A stretch of DNA of 64,000 nucleotides from Palleronia salina (GCF_900141995.1 NZ_FQZA01000001.1:162392-226391), one strand, 5' to 3'. Numbered from the stretch's first letter, positions 1 through 10,166 are shown. Translations and numbers: made by a program. The notes: generated by a model from the sequence alone, not told the origin.

Positions 1-4
1 GGTC

Positions 5-1225
5 TCAGAGCCCGTAGCAATTGGCGTAATAGGTCACCGTGGCGGGCCAGTCCGAGAACACGCCTTCGACGCCCACGTCCTGCGCCAGCACGTGGAGCAG
101 GGTGAGGTAATCCTCGTCCCCGTCGATCAGGTCGCTCACCGACTGGAAATACCAGCCGCCGCCGCCCGCCAGCGGGCCGGAGCGTTCGAGGGTCCAGGTG
201 ATGATGCCCAGGTCGGCGGCCTTGGCCTCGATGGCGAGGGTCGAGGGAACGATCTCGCCGTCTTGCGCCGTCACCAGCATCCAGAGCGGCGGGGCGATGT
301 AGTTCACGCCCATCTCTTTCAGCTCGGCCATGGAGTTGGGCCAGGTCGAGGCGTCCATGGGGTCGTAGCCCTCGGTGTCGTACTCATCCATCAGGTAGAC
401 GGCCTGCGCGCCGAACTCGGGCTCGGCCTCGATCCAGTAGAGCACGTCGTCGAGGTTGAAGCTTTGCGGCCAGACGCGCGAGGGGTCGATGCCGGCGGCC
501 TTGTACTCGTCGATCAGCTTCTGGGCGTAGTCCTCCTGGCTGAAACCGTCGAACGGCATCTCGACCGACGGGCTTTTCAGCTCGGGCGTGAAGTCGGCGC
601 CGAGCGAATCGAACAGCTCGATCGACTCGGCATGCGTCATCAGCATGGCGCCGGGCACGTAGAGGTCGGTGCGGAAATCGGCGGTGCCGCCCAGGTAGCC
701 CTCGGGGGTGGTGGCCGAGGCGTCGGCGGCGTCCATCTTGGGCGACAGGGTGCGGAACTCGGCCAGGGTCAGATCCGAGGTGCGGCATTCGGCGGCGGCG
801 TCGCTGTCGCCCTCGGCGGGCGTGAAGGGCATGGTGCACTTTTCGCCCAGGTCGGTCGCCACGATGTCGGTGGTGGTGTGCAGGTCGTTCTGCGCGTGGC
901 GGCAGACCAGTTCCTTGTCGGCGGTGAAGGTCACGTCGCATTCGAGGATGCCCGCGCCCATCTGCGCGGCGGCGACGTTCGATTCGACCGTGTGCTCGGG
1001 GAACATGAGCGGTGCGCCGCGGTGGCCGACCGAGAATTTCGTGGCCTGCGGCGTCTGGCCCTTGCAGGACATGAGCTTGGTCTTCAGTTCGCCCTCGGGC
1101 AGCTTGTCGACCAGGAACGCGGGCCGGGTGCCATAGGTCAGCGCGGGGCCCGACATATGGGATTCGGCGAAGGCGGGCAGGGACAGGGCGCCCAGAAGCA
1201 GGGCGGGAAGGATCGGTTTCGTCAT
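5..1225 (-). CDS. Secreted glycerophosphodiester phosphodiesterase family protein
   Basis: Predicted to hydrolyse glycerophosphodiesters to glycerol-3-phosphate and an alcohol in the periplasm. The 406-residue protein starts with a cleavable signal peptide (hydrophobic core at residues 6-20, AFA cleavage site). The GDPD signature follows at about residues 67-112: HRG, PEHT, then an ECDV metal ligand pair and a CRH segment. The C-terminal part carries further TIM-barrel motifs (DFTPELKSP and the WTLERSG region). It is longer than minimal GDPDs, as periplasmic GlpQ-like forms usually are. It is the last gene of a minus-strand run that begins with the RimK fusion. The start is the only sensible one because the signal peptide begins there; the Shine-Dalgarno (AAAGGT) is weak. 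Confidence 0.88.
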   Translation of the reverse strand: MTKPILPALLLGALSLPAFAESHMSGPALTYGTRPAFLVDKLPEGELKTKLMSCKGQTPQATKFSVGHRGAPLMFPEHTVESNVAAAQMGAGILECDVTFTADKELVCRHAQNDLHTTTDIVATDLGEKCTMPFTPAEGDSDAAAECRTSDLTLAEFRTLSPKMDAADASATTPEGYLGGTADFRTDLYVPGAMLMTHAESIELFDSLGADFTPELKSPSVEMPFDGFSQEDYAQKLIDEYKAAGIDPSRVWPQSFNLDDVLYWIEAEPEFGAQAVYLMDEYDTEGYDPMDASTWPNSMAELKEMGVNYIAPPLWMLVTAQDGEIVPSTLAIEAKAADLGIITWTLERSGPLAGGGGWYFQSVSDLIDGDEDYLTLLHVLAQDVGVEGVFSDWPATVTYYANCYGL

Positions 1226-1333
1226 CGTCGGGACCTTTCAAATGGCAACATCACCGCGAAGATGATGTCGCGTCTGAAACGCCATGACGACAGTAGGATC
1301 ACAGGGGCGTGACAATGCGCGCCCCTTCGCCGA

Positions 1334-1702
1334 TCACATGAAGCCGAGCTCGAGTCGGGCCTCGTCGGACATCATGTCCATGCCCCAAGGCGGCTCCCAC
1401 GTGAGGGCCACGTCGACCTGCTTGACCCCCGGCAGCGGCTCGATCGCGTCGGCGACCCAGCCGGGCATTTCGCCCGCCACGGGGCAGCCGGGCGCGGTCA
1501 GGGTCATGATGACGTTGACCTCGTTCGCCTCGTTGATCTCGATCGTGTAGACGAGGCCCAGGTCATAGATATTCACCGGGATTTCCGGGTCATAGACGCT
1601 GCGGCAGGCCTCGACCACCTGTTCGTGCAACGGGTGCTCGGTCGAAGACGGCTTGATGAGCGGTGCGCCTTCCATCTGCGGGCTGTCGGGCTGGTCGTCC
1701 AT
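1334..1702 (-). CDS. SufT/MIP18-like (DUF59) Fe-S assembly protein
   Basis: A 122-residue protein of the DUF59/MIP18 family (SufT, PaaD-like), which helps mature Fe-S proteins. Visible hallmarks are DPEIPVNIYDLGLVY near residue 38 and the conserved TAPGCP motif with the single functionally important cysteine near residue 73, followed by the WEPPW segment typical of this family. An upstream in-frame start would add 56 low-complexity residues. I chose the ATG at 1702 because AAGGAT lies 8 nt upstream and the protein then matches the usual family length. It lies between the MscS-type channel and the GDPD gene on the same strand. The N-terminal about 25 residues are charged and poorly conserved. 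Confidence 0.88.
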   Translation of the reverse strand: MDDQPDSPQMEGAPLIKPSSTEHPLHEQVVEACRSVYDPEIPVNIYDLGLVYTIEINEANEVNVIMTLTAPGCPVAGEMPGWVADAIEPLPGVKQVDVALTWEPPWGMDMMSDEARLELGFM

Positions 1703-1767
1703 GGGGCGATCCTTCGTTGAATTCCGACAATGGACATAAGGATTGCACCGCGCGCCGTCCAGACCCG

Positions 1768-3432
1768 TCAGGCGGCCGCGTCGTCCATGCCCACGCTTGG
1801 AAGCACCGGCTTGCCGGTCTCGTCCTCGAGACGCCGGGCGGCTTTCAGCATGGCCTCGCGCAGGTCGCATTCGGTCGCCCAGGCTTCACCTTGGTCGGGA
1901 ATCGGCGCCTCGAAGCGGACCTGCTGGCCGAAGGCGTCCTGGCCCAGCACGATCACCTTGACGCGGTCCTTTGGTTCGACCCGGTCGTCCTCCTCGCAGA
2001 GGGCGATGAACTCGTCACGCAGGGCATCGACATCGGCCTCCTGCGCGAAGGTCAGCACCGAGAAGCGGATCGAGGCCCCGTCCTCCATCGATAGGTTCTC
2101 GAACTCCTTCGACACGAAATAGCTGACCGGCACGACCTTGCGCTGGCCGTTCCAAGTCTTCAGCTGGACGAAGGTGAAATGGATGCGCTCGACGTTGCAG
2201 AAGGTGCCGTCGAAGATCAGCTGGTCGCCGATCCGGGCCGAGCGGTTCAGCGCGATCTGCAAGGACGCCAGGATATTGCCCAGCACCGTCCGTGCCGCGA
2301 AGCCCAGGATCAGTGTCAGCGCGCCGGCCGAGGCCAGCAGCGAGAAGCCCAGGGACCGGAACAGGTTGGCTGACGACATGACGACGCCGGCCGCGATCAT
2401 CAGCCCGATCACGATGAGAGCCCGCCTGCCCGCCGTCATCACGGTCGCCAGGTTGCGGATCGTGGAATTGTCGGGGTCGGCCAGCTTCTCGCTGTCGAAG
2501 GTCACGATGCGGTCCAGAACCGTGTCGATGACCTCCAGCGCGAACAGCAGAACGGCGGTCGTGTAGCCGATAACGGTCAAGGGGGTCAGGATGGCGCCGG
2601 CCATTCCCGAGACGGTGAAGACGCGCATGGCGGCGATCAGCAGGACCGTGGTCACCACGAATATGATCAGCGGCCAGCGCAAGGCGCGCAGGGTGATCCG
2701 GCTCCAGTACGAGTTGGCAAAGCGGTCGAGCTCGTGAAACCCGCGATAGGCCAGCAGTCCCGACACGAGGGTGATCGCCACGATCACCGGGATTCCGATC
2801 AGCTCCCACCGCTCGGGGCCAAGGAAGGTCTCGCGCTTCAGGACGTCGGGCATGACGTTCTCGAGCCACGAGGGCCCGTATTGCGCGTAGAGATCCGGGA
2901 TCTGGTCGACGGTGCGCCGGGAAAAGATCCAGATCGGTTCGGCATCGCCCACCCGCACCCGCGAGAGCCGAACCGCCGCCTCGCGCGGGCCGTCGTCGAG
3001 CACACCGAGAAGGATCGACCGCCGCGGCTCGCCCGACATGGTGGCCGAGCTGGCCTGCTGCGCGTTGAGCGCGTCCGGCCGCTCGAGCAGCAGGCGCCAC
3101 GAGATCAGCGCCTGACGGTCCAGCACGAAGGCCAGCTGCCGCGCGAGCCGGGGGCCCAGAACGGGCTGGTTCACCGCGTCCAGCCCGTTCATGTTCAGCA
3201 CGTGGGCCACCGCGGGATCGCCCACGTCGATGAGGTCGAGAAACGTCTCGATCGCCCCCTGCGGCGTGGAAAGTTCCAGGTAATCGGGTCTGTTCTCAAG
3301 CCCGGTATTCAGCGATTCCAGCTGGAAATACGTGCCGACGGGGCCCTCGCCATCCTGCGCGGACGCGGGCCAGGCCGCAGCGATGACGATCGCGCAGACC
3401 AGCGCGACGGCGGTGGTGATCCGTCTCCCCAT
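1768..3432 (-). CDS. Mechanosensitive ion channel (MscS family) with periplasmic N-domain
   Basis: A 554-residue MscS-type channel expected to open under membrane tension and release osmolytes. Residues 1-24 form a signal peptide (ending ASA). About 170 residues of periplasmic domain follow, then several membrane segments (for example GIPVIVAITLVSGLLAYRG and ALRWPLIIFVVTTVLLIAAM). The pore-lining helix has the alternating Ala/Gly pattern typical of MscS TM3 (LASAGALTLILGFAARTVLG), followed by the beta domain (RIGDQLIFDGTFCNVERIHF). The start at 3432 was chosen because it begins the signal peptide; longer in-frame starts would run into the upstream gene. It lies 25 nt downstream of the RimK fusion, so the two are probably cotranscribed. 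Confidence 0.85.
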   Translation of the reverse strand: MGRRITTAVALVCAIVIAAAWPASAQDGEGPVGTYFQLESLNTGLENRPDYLELSTPQGAIETFLDLIDVGDPAVAHVLNMNGLDAVNQPVLGPRLARQLAFVLDRQALISWRLLLERPDALNAQQASSATMSGEPRRSILLGVLDDGPREAAVRLSRVRVGDAEPIWIFSRRTVDQIPDLYAQYGPSWLENVMPDVLKRETFLGPERWELIGIPVIVAITLVSGLLAYRGFHELDRFANSYWSRITLRALRWPLIIFVVTTVLLIAAMRVFTVSGMAGAILTPLTVIGYTTAVLLFALEVIDTVLDRIVTFDSEKLADPDNSTIRNLATVMTAGRRALIVIGLMIAAGVVMSSANLFRSLGFSLLASAGALTLILGFAARTVLGNILASLQIALNRSARIGDQLIFDGTFCNVERIHFTFVQLKTWNGQRKVVPVSYFVSKEFENLSMEDGASIRFSVLTFAQEADVDALRDEFIALCEEDDRVEPKDRVKVIVLGQDAFGQQVRFEAPIPDQGEAWATECDLREAMLKAARRLEDETGKPVLPSVGMDDAAA

Positions 3433-3457
3433 GATACGCAAAGCGCCTTGGCGTCCG

Positions 3458-4861
3458 TCAGGTTCCCGCCGTGCCGGCGCTTTTGCGGCTGCGGCGGACC
3501 GGGACGGGCCGCGCGCGGCGCTCGACCATGTCGTAAAGCGCGCCGGCGATGTCCTTGCCGCTGGCGCCCTCGATCCCTTCAAGGCCGGGGGAGGAATTGA
3601 CCTCCAGCACCTTGGGCCCGTCGCTGGCGCGCAGGAGATCCACGCCCGCCAGCCCGAGGCCGAAGGCGCGCGCGGCCCGTTGCGCGGTGTCGCGCTCGGC
3701 CCGGGTGATCTTCACCGCCTTCGCCGCGCCGCCCAGGTGGAGGTTGGACCGGAAATCGCCCGCGACGCCAGTGCGCTTGATCGACGCGACCACGCGGCCG
3801 TCCAGCACCAGGCAGCGGATATCCTCGCCCGCGGCTTCCTTGACGAAGCTTTGCACCAGGAAATTCGCCCGCAGCCCGCGGAAGGCGGTGATGACGGATT
3901 CGGCGGCCTTCTTGGTCTCGGCCAGCACCACGCCCTTGCCCTGGGTCGATTCCAGCAGCTTCACGATCATCGGCGCGCCGCCCGCCAGCGCCATCAGGCT
4001 GCCGGTGTCCTTGGGCGAGGCGGCGAAGGCGGTGGCGGGCATGCCGATCTTCTGGCGCGCCAGCACCTGGTGCGCGTGCAGCTTGTCGCGGCTCGCGGTG
4101 ATGCCCGCGCTGCCGTTGATGCACCAGGTTCCTATGGTCTCGAACTGGCGGATAATGGCGGTGCCATAGGGCGTGATCGACGCGCCGATGCGGGGGATCA
4201 CCGCGTCGTAGCGGGGCAGGCGCTTGCCGTCGTAATGGACCTCGGGCGCCATGGCGTTCAGCGCAATGTAGCAGCGCAGGGTGTCGATCACCTCGACCGT
4301 GTGGCCGCGCCGCTCGCCCTCTTCGACCAGCCGTCGTGTGGAATAGTTGTTCTCGCGGCTGAGAACCGCGATGCGCAGCGCGCGGTCGGGCGCCACCTCG
4401 CGCACCTTGGCCGAGGAATAGACATCATAGCTCAGCGTGGGCTGGCAGAACGACTCGTTCGGGGTGACGATGACGTCGTCGTTGAAGGCCTGACGGCCCA
4501 GCAGCATGCGGTATTGCATGGAGCTGCGGTCGGTCAGTGTCATGTCGACTGGCCATTCGCGGTCGGCCACGCGCATCTTGGTGGTGATGACGAAGCGCAG
4601 CTCGGTCTCGCCGTTCGAGCTGGTGACCTCGCGCCGGTCGGTCACCGGGGCCGAGCACGCGATGGCGAGCTCCGGCCGGCTGGGAATCGGGTGCATCAGG
4701 AATCGCACCTTGGGCTGCGCGGCGGTGCCGAAGGGCTCGATATCGCTGGCGTGCAGCGCGCTGGTCTTGGCGCCCGTGTCGACCTTGGCCTTCAGCGCGG
4801 GCAGGCCCAGCTGCGGCAGGCTCACCCATTCTTCCCAACCCAGTCTCAGCGGTTCAGACAT
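3458..4861 (-). CDS. RimB-RimK fusion: retropepsin-like protease domain plus ATP-grasp glutamate ligase
   Basis: A 467-residue two-domain protein. Residues 1-150 match the family annotated as ATP-dependent zinc protease (RimB type): WVSLPQLGL, then the aspartyl-protease-like DTGAKTSALHA with D28, and a LLGRQAF segment. From about residue 162 a complete RimK-like ATP-grasp ligase follows (RIAVLSRENNYSTRRL, ASRDKLHAHQVLA, KLLESTQGKGVVL, GEDIRCLV, FRSNLHLGG, LEVNSSPG). RimK adds glutamates to ribosomal protein S6, and RimB is its separate partner in Pseudomonas; here they are one polypeptide. The Shine-Dalgarno AGGAGG precedes the ATG by 6 nt. It heads the minus-strand unit with the MscS channel. 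Whether S6 is the substrate here is not shown by the sequence. Confidence 0.87.
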   Translation of the reverse strand: MSEPLRLGWEEWVSLPQLGLPALKAKVDTGAKTSALHASDIEPFGTAAQPKVRFLMHPIPSRPELAIACSAPVTDRREVTSSNGETELRFVITTKMRVADREWPVDMTLTDRSSMQYRMLLGRQAFNDDVIVTPNESFCQPTLSYDVYSSAKVREVAPDRALRIAVLSRENNYSTRRLVEEGERRGHTVEVIDTLRCYIALNAMAPEVHYDGKRLPRYDAVIPRIGASITPYGTAIIRQFETIGTWCINGSAGITASRDKLHAHQVLARQKIGMPATAFAASPKDTGSLMALAGGAPMIVKLLESTQGKGVVLAETKKAAESVITAFRGLRANFLVQSFVKEAAGEDIRCLVLDGRVVASIKRTGVAGDFRSNLHLGGAAKAVKITRAERDTAQRAARAFGLGLAGVDLLRASDGPKVLEVNSSPGLEGIEGASGKDIAGALYDMVERRARPVPVRRSRKSAGTAGT

Positions 4862-4951
4862 ATGCGCCTCCTGCTTCTGCGGCGCCTCTGTCGCACAGCC
4901 GCCGCCACAGGGAAAGGTCTGGCGGGCCGCGCCGCGCTCTGGTCATATGCC

Positions 4952-5770
4952 ATGGTTAACGAGACGCAAAAGGCGTTCTGGGGCGGTGACGTGGGCGCGC
5001 GCTGGGTCGAGATGGCGCCGTTCCTCGACGCGACCTTCACGCCCGTCACCCACGCCGTGGCCGACGCGCTGGGGGATCTGTCGGGGGCGGTGGTGCTGGA
5101 CGTGGGCTGCGGGGCCGGCGCGCTCAGCCGGGTGCTGGCCGCGCGCGCCGGGCAGGTGCACGGGATCGACATCTCGCTCGCGTTCCTCGCCGCCGCCCGG
5201 GCGAGGGCGCCCGGAAATGCCGACTATTCCCTCGCCGATGCCGAGACCGACGATCTGCCCGGTGCGCCGGTCGATGCCATCGCGTCGCAGTTCGGCATGA
5301 TGTTCTTCACCGACACCACCGCCGCGCTCGCCAATCTCCGGCGCGCGGCGCGGCCCGGTGCGCGGCTGGCCTTCGCCACCTGGGCCGCGTCCGAGGTGAA
5401 CCCGTGGTTCTCGGTCCCGCGCGCGCTGGCCGTGGCCGCCACGGGGCCGCTCGACAGCGATCCCGACGCGCCCGGGCCCATGCGGCTGCGGGACGTGGAT
5501 GGCACCGTGGCGCTGATGCGGGCGGCCGGCTGGCAGGAGGCCCGGGGCAGGGCGCTCGACATCGCCCTGCCGCAGCCGGGCACGCTGGAACAGGTCGCCT
5601 ACAACGCCACCCGGGTCGGCGGCGCCAGCTCGGTGCTGGGACATTACCAGGCCGACAAGCCCACCCGCGCCGCCGTGACCGGGCGGATCGCGCAGGCCTT
5701 CGCGCCCTAAGCCGCGGACGGCGCGGTTCACGTTCCGGCGCGGATCAACCTGTTCACCGCCGTGGCCTGA
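4952..5770 (+). pseudogene. Class I SAM-dependent methyltransferase with an in-frame TAA near its 3' end
   Basis: The first open part (4952-5710, 252 residues) is a Rossmann-fold methyltransferase: VVLDVGCGAGALSRVL is SAM motif I, HGIDIS motif II, and DAIASQFGMMFF the motif IV region. Translation stops at TAA (5708-5710). The same frame then continues for 19 codons reading AADGAVHVPARINLFTAVA before a TGA at 5768-5770. That segment looks like the C-terminal strand of this methyltransferase family (a dG-hydrophobic-PARINLFTA pattern), so the TAA probably replaced a sense codon (Tyr TAT/TAC is the simplest guess). The product would lack its last beta strand; it could be inactive, still functional, or partly rescued by readthrough. 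Substrate unknown. Start chosen at MVNETQ; no good Shine-Dalgarno. Confidence 0.7.
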
Positions 5771-5792
5771 CGCGCCGATGGCGGCATCACTG

Positions 5793-5810
5793 GTCTTCAA
5801 ATACTCATCC
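5793..5810 (-). repeat. Dispersed intergenic repeat, copy A
   Basis: Read on the minus strand this segment gives GATGAGTATTTGAAGA, resembling two other intergenic segments in the window at 22713-22736 and 26748-26771. It lies between the truncated methyltransferase and tgt. It is the shortest and least certain of the three. Confidence 0.4.
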
Positions 5811-5840
5811 GCCGCCCGCCACCCACGCCACGATCCGCCT

Positions 5841-5867
5841 TTCACGCGCCCGCGTTTCGGCCTAGAC
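5841..5867 (+). promoter_or_regulatory. Candidate leaderless promoter of tgt
   Basis: TTCACG (5841-5846) and CTAGAC (5862-5867) have a 15-bp spacer. The second box ends 8 nt before the tgt ATG and no Shine-Dalgarno is present, so transcription may begin at the start codon. Confidence 0.35.
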
Positions 5868-5875
5868 CGCCGGCC

Positions 5876-7003
5876 ATGACCCGCTTTTCCTTCGACCTGC
5901 ACGCCACCGACGGCGCCGCCCGCACCGGCACCATCCATACCCCCCGCGGCGAGATCCGCACGCCCGCCTTCATGCCCGTGGGCACGGCGGCGACGGTCAA
6001 GGCGATGCTGCCCGAAAGCGTGCGCGCCACCGGGGCCGACATCCTGCTGGGCAACACCTACCACCTGATGCTGCGCCCCACGGCCGAGCGGATCGACCGG
6101 CTGGGCGGGCTGCACGGGTTCATGAACTGGGACCGGCCGATCCTGACCGACAGCGGCGGCTTCCAGGTGATGAGCCTGGCCGACCTGCGCAAGCTGACCG
6201 AGCGGGGGGTGACCTTCAAATCCCATATCGACGGCTCGCGCCACGAGATCACGCCCGAGCGCAGCATGGAGATCCAGCGCCTGCTGGGCAGCGACATCGT
6301 CATGTGTTTCGACGAATGCCCCGCGCTGCCCGCGGACCGCGACCGCATCGCCAGCTCCATGCGCCTGTCCATGCGGTGGGCCGCGCGGTCGAAGGATGCC
6401 TTCGGCGACCGGCCGGGCCACGCGCTGTTCGGCATCCAGCAGGGCGGGCTCGAGCCCGATCTGCGCGAGGAGAGCGCGAAGGCCCTGGTCGATATCGGCT
6501 TCGACGGCTACGCCGTGGGTGGCCTGGCCGTGGGCGAGGGGCAGGAGGCCATGTTCGGCGTGCTGGACTACGCCCCCGCGCAGCTGCCGGCGGACAAGCC
6601 GCGCTACCTGATGGGGGTGGGCAAGCCCGACGACATCGTGGGCGCCGTCAAGCGCGGCATCGACATGATGGATTGCGTGCTGCCATCCCGCTCGGGGCGG
6701 ACCGGGCAGGCCTTCACCCGGCGCGGCGTGGTCAACATCAAGAACGCCCGGCACGCCGACGACCCCCGCCCGCTGGACGAAAGCTGCTCCTGCCCGGCCT
6801 GCACCGGCTATTCCCGCGCCTACCTGCACCATGTGTTTCGCGCCGGCGAGATGATCTCGGGCATGCTGCTGACATGGCACAACCTGCATTACTTCCAGGA
6901 GATCATGCAGGGCATGCGCGACGCCATCGCCGCCGGCCGCTTCGCCGCGTGGGAGGCCGATTTCCACGCGACCCGCGCCGAGGGGGATATCGCGCCGCTA
7001 TGA
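5876..7003 (+). CDS. tgt: tRNA-guanine(34) transglycosylase
   Basis: Exchanges guanine-34 for the queuosine precursor preQ1 in tRNAs with GUN anticodons. The 375-residue length is standard for bacterial Tgt. Visible catalytic elements: D92 in DSGGFQ, and D266 in MDCVLPSR, the covalent nucleophile position. The zinc site is C304, C306, C309 and H335 ([10 protein letters not shown]...TWH), matching the family spacing. It is followed with a 4-nt ATGA overlap by a small secreted protein of unknown function, so the two are translationally coupled. There is no Shine-Dalgarno; a CTAGAC box 8 nt upstream suggests a leaderless transcript. Confidence 0.97.
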   Translation: MTRFSFDLHATDGAARTGTIHTPRGEIRTPAFMPVGTAATVKAMLPESVRATGADILLGNTYHLMLRPTAERIDRLGGLHGFMNWDRPILTDSGGFQVMSLADLRKLTERGVTFKSHIDGSRHEITPERSMEIQRLLGSDIVMCFDECPALPADRDRIASSMRLSMRWAARSKDAFGDRPGHALFGIQQGGLEPDLREESAKALVDIGFDGYAVGGLAVGEGQEAMFGVLDYAPAQLPADKPRYLMGVGKPDDIVGAVKRGIDMMDCVLPSRSGRTGQAFTRRGVVNIKNARHADDPRPLDESCSCPACTGYSRAYLHHVFRAGEMISGMLLTWHNLHYFQEIMQGMRDAIAAGRFAAWEADFHATRAEGDIAPL

Positions 7004-7569
7004 AAGCCGTCGTCGCCGCGCTGCTGATCGTTCTTGCCGCACCGGCGGCCGACGCCACGTCGCTGTGCGAGGCCCCGGACGACGCGCTGGCAGACCTCCT
7101 GGCCGGCACCTGGACGGGTGAGCCGCGCCAGGCCATCGTCAGCCTGGACACCGCTCGGATTCGCGCGCCGGGAGAGATCCGGGTGCGCTTGGCCGCCGGT
7201 GACCCGGGCCTTGCGATGACCACGGGTTTTCTCGACAACCTCGGCATCGCGCCGCTGGACCTGCGACGCGCCCGGCCCTTGCCCTACAATGTCGACCGGG
7301 TGGACGACGTGCTCGACACGACCGAGAACGCCGTGCTTGCGGATCTCCTGTCCGATACGCCCTGCGGCCCCGAAAGCCTGCCGCAGTTCAGCGGCACCGT
7401 CGGCATTGAGGGCGGCACCCGGGTCGAGGGGACGATCACGATCGTCGCCTACTTCACCGACCGGCTGCTGGGGATCACCGAACTGACGCTCCAGAACGAG
7501 GGCGCGACCCTCTACCTGACCGAAACCGTCCTGCTGCGCCCCGCCGAACCGGCCCCGGGCGACGGGTGA
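7000..7569 (+). CDS. Secreted protein of unknown function
   Basis: A 189-residue protein I do not recognise. Residues 1-20 form a signal peptide ([19 protein letters not shown]). The mature part is acidic, has two cysteines (near residues 23 and 122) that could form a disulfide, and ends in alternating hydrophobic segments ([21 protein letters not shown]) suggesting a small beta-rich domain such as a barrel. Its ATG overlaps the tgt stop codon (ATGA), so it is coupled to tgt. Nothing in it suggests a role in queuosine metabolism; the linkage may simply be operonic. Confidence 0.7.
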   Translation: MKAVVAALLIVLAAPAADATSLCEAPDDALADLLAGTWTGEPRQAIVSLDTARIRAPGEIRVRLAAGDPGLAMTTGFLDNLGIAPLDLRRARPLPYNVDRVDDVLDTTENAVLADLLSDTPCGPESLPQFSGTVGIEGGTRVEGTITIVAYFTDRLLGITELTLQNEGATLYLTETVLLRPAEPAPGDG

Positions 7570-7636
7570 GGCAAAGGGGCCCTTGCGACCGCTGCGCGCA
7601 GGCGTCACAGTCAGCGTCATCACGGGTCTCACCCTG

Positions 7637-7665
7637 GTTGAAGCGTCCCCACGCCGCCCCCAGAT
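7637..7665 (+). promoter_or_regulatory. Candidate RpoH (sigma-32) heat-shock promoter of lon
   Basis: GTTGAAG (7637-7643), 15 bp, CCCAGAT (7659-7665). This resembles the sigma-32 pattern CTTGAAA, N11-16, CCCATNT (TTGAA and CCCA-x-x-T shared). It lies 72 nt before the lon start; lon is a classical heat-shock gene. Confidence 0.42.
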
Positions 7666-7737
7666 AACGGAAGACCGGGGAACGACAGCATCGCCGCCCA
7701 AGCGGGATCGTTCGTTCCTGCCAAGAAGGATACAAAG

Positions 7738-10143
7738 ATGACCGAGCATTCCTACCCAGTCCTGCCGCTGCGCGACATCGTGGTCTTCCCCCACATGATC
7801 GTGCCGCTCTTCGTGGGCCGCGAGAAATCCGTGCGCGCCCTGGAAGAGGTGATGGCCGACGACAAGCAGATCCTGCTGGCCAGCCAGATCGACGCCGCCC
7901 AGGACGAACCCGACGAGAACGGGATCTACCGCGTGGGCGTCCTGGCCAACGTGCTGCAATTGCTGAAGCTGCCCGACGGCACCGTGAAGGTGCTGGTCGA
8001 GGGCCGCGGCCGCGTGAAGATCGACGCCTACGTGCCGAACGAGCGTTTCTTCGAGGCGACGGCCACCCCGCTGACCGAGACCCCGGGCGAGCCCGAGACC
8101 GTTGGCGCGCTGACCAAGTCGGTCGGCGAAGAGTTCGAGCGCTATTCGAAGGTCAAGAAGAACATCCCCGAAGAGGCCCTGTCGGCCGTGTCCGAGACGC
8201 GCGAGGCCGCCAAGCTGGCTGACCTCGTGGCCGGTCACCTGGGCGTCGAGGTGGAACAGAAGCAGGGGCTTCTGGAAACGCTCGACGTGGGCGAACGGCT
8301 GGAGAAGGTCTATGGCATGATGCAGGGCGAGATGTCCGTCCTGCAGGTCGAGAAGAAGATCAAGACCCGCGTCAAGTCGCAGATGGAGCGCACCCAGCGT
8401 GAATATTACCTGAATGAGCAGATGAAGGCCATTCAGAAGGAGCTGGGCGACGGCGAGGACGGTGCCGGCGAGGTGGCCGAGCTGGAGCAGAAGGTCGCCG
8501 AGACCAAGTTCAGCAAGGAAGCCCGCGAGAAGGCCGAGGCCGAGCTGAAGAAGCTGAAGAACATGTCGCCCATGTCGGCCGAGGCCACGGTGGTGCGCAA
8601 CTACCTCGACTGGATGCTGTCGATCCCGTGGGGCACCAAGTCCCGCGTGAAGAAGGACTTGGGCCGCGCGCAGAAGGTCCTCGACGACGATCACTACAGC
8701 CTCGAGAAGGTGAAGGAGCGGATCGTCGAGTACCTCGCCGTGCAGCAGCGCTCGAAGAAGCTGAAGGGGCCGATCATGTGCCTCGTCGGCCCTCCGGGCG
8801 TGGGCAAGACGTCGCTGGGCAAATCGGTCGCCAAGGCCACGGGACGCGAATTCATCCGCATCTCGCTGGGCGGCGTGCGTGACGAATCCGAGATCCGCGG
8901 CCACCGCCGGACCTATATCGGCTCGATGCCCGGCAAGATCATCCAGGCGCTGAAGAAGGCCAAGACCACGAACCCGCTCATCCTGCTCGACGAGATCGAC
9001 AAGATGGGACAGGACTTCCGTGGCGACCCGGCCTCTGCGATGCTCGAGGTGCTGGACCCTGAACAGAACGGCACCTTCGTCGACCACTATCTCGAGGTCG
9101 AATACGACCTGTCCAACGTGATGTTCCTGACCACGGCGAACTCCTACAACATGCCGGGGCCGCTTCTGGACCGTATGGAGATCATCCCGCTGGCGGGCTA
9201 CACCGAGGACGAGAAGGCCGAGATCGCGCGCCGTCACCTTCTGGGCAAGCAGGTCAAGAACCACGGCCTGAAAAAGGGCGAGTTCGAGGTCACCGACGAG
9301 GCGCTGACCGCCATCATCCGCACCTATACCCGCGAGGCGGGCGTGCGGAACCTGGAGCGTGAGCTGGCCAAGCTTGCCCGCAAGGCGACCACGATGATCG
9401 TCAAGAAAGAAGCCGAGAAGGTCACCGTGACCGAGGACAACCTGGCCGATTTCCTGGGCGTGCCCAAGCATCGCTATGGCCTGGCCGAGGAAGAGGACCA
9501 GATCGGCGTGGTCACCGGGCTGGCCTATACCAGCGTCGGCGGCGAGCTTCTGTCGATCGAGGCGCTGCGCCTGCCGGGCAAGGGCCGGATGAAGACCACC
9601 GGCAAGCTGGGCGACGTGATGAAAGAGTCCATCGACGCGGCCAGCAGCTATGTCCGGTCGATCAGCCCGCAGATCGGGGTGAAGCCGCCGAAATTCGACA
9701 CGCTGGACATCCACGTCCACGTGCCCGACGGCGCGACGCCCAAGGACGGCCCCTCGGCCGGCCTGGCCATGGTGACGGCCATCGTGTCGGTGCTGACCCA
9801 GATCCCGGTGCGCAAGGACATCGCCATGACCGGCGAAGTCACGCTGCGCGGCAATGCCTCGGCCATCGGCGGGCTGAAGGAGAAACTGCTCGCGGCCCTG
9901 CGCGGTGGCATCAAGACGGTGCTGATCCCGCAGGAGAACGAGAAGGACCTGGCCGACATTCCGGACAACGTGAAGGAAGGGCTGACCATCATCCCCGTCC
10001 GCCACGTCTCCGAGGTGCTGGAGCACGCCCTGACCGCGAAACCCGAAGCGGTGGAATGGGGCGAGGCCGACCAGGAAGCGGCGGATGCCCAGGCGCGCCT
10101 GGCGCCCGGTGCGGACCCGGCCGCGACGCCCACCGCGCACTGA
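7738..10143 (+). CDS. lon: ATP-dependent Lon protease
   Basis: Cytosolic AAA+ serine protease that degrades misfolded and selected regulatory proteins. The 801-residue length is normal for LonA. Order of domains: N-terminal substrate-binding domain (about 1-200) and coiled-coil linker, AAA+ module with Walker A GPPGVGKT at 351-358 and Walker B ILLDEIDK, sensor regions, then the C-terminal protease domain with the Ser-Lys dyad at S673 (DGPSAG) and K716 (LKEKLLAA), the same 43-residue spacing as in E. coli Lon. The Shine-Dalgarno AAGGA precedes the ATG. A sigma-32-like promoter lies upstream and a strong hairpin terminator follows. Confidence 0.98.
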   Translation: MTEHSYPVLPLRDIVVFPHMIVPLFVGREKSVRALEEVMADDKQILLASQIDAAQDEPDENGIYRVGVLANVLQLLKLPDGTVKVLVEGRGRVKIDAYVPNERFFEATATPLTETPGEPETVGALTKSVGEEFERYSKVKKNIPEEALSAVSETREAAKLADLVAGHLGVEVEQKQGLLETLDVGERLEKVYGMMQGEMSVLQVEKKIKTRVKSQMERTQREYYLNEQMKAIQKELGDGEDGAGEVAELEQKVAETKFSKEAREKAEAELKKLKNMSPMSAEATVVRNYLDWMLSIPWGTKSRVKKDLGRAQKVLDDDHYSLEKVKERIVEYLAVQQRSKKLKGPIMCLVGPPGVGKTSLGKSVAKATGREFIRISLGGVRDESEIRGHRRTYIGSMPGKIIQALKKAKTTNPLILLDEIDKMGQDFRGDPASAMLEVLDPEQNGTFVDHYLEVEYDLSNVMFLTTANSYNMPGPLLDRMEIIPLAGYTEDEKAEIARRHLLGKQVKNHGLKKGEFEVTDEALTAIIRTYTREAGVRNLERELAKLARKATTMIVKKEAEKVTVTEDNLADFLGVPKHRYGLAEEEDQIGVVTGLAYTSVGGELLSIEALRLPGKGRMKTTGKLGDVMKESIDAASSYVRSISPQIGVKPPKFDTLDIHVHVPDGATPKDGPSAGLAMVTAIVSVLTQIPVRKDIAMTGEVTLRGNASAIGGLKEKLLAALRGGIKTVLIPQENEKDLADIPDNVKEGLTIIPVRHVSEVLEHALTAKPEAVEWGEADQEAADAQARLAPGADPAATPTAH

Positions 10144-10166
10144 CGGAACCGGCAAACTGACCACCA

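Noticed and set aside
3332-4951. Plus-strand open frame running into the methyltransferase as a 792-residue fusion
   Set aside because: The part before MVNETQ is antisense to the RimB-RimK gene and lacks recognisable sequence; the methyltransferase starts at 4952.
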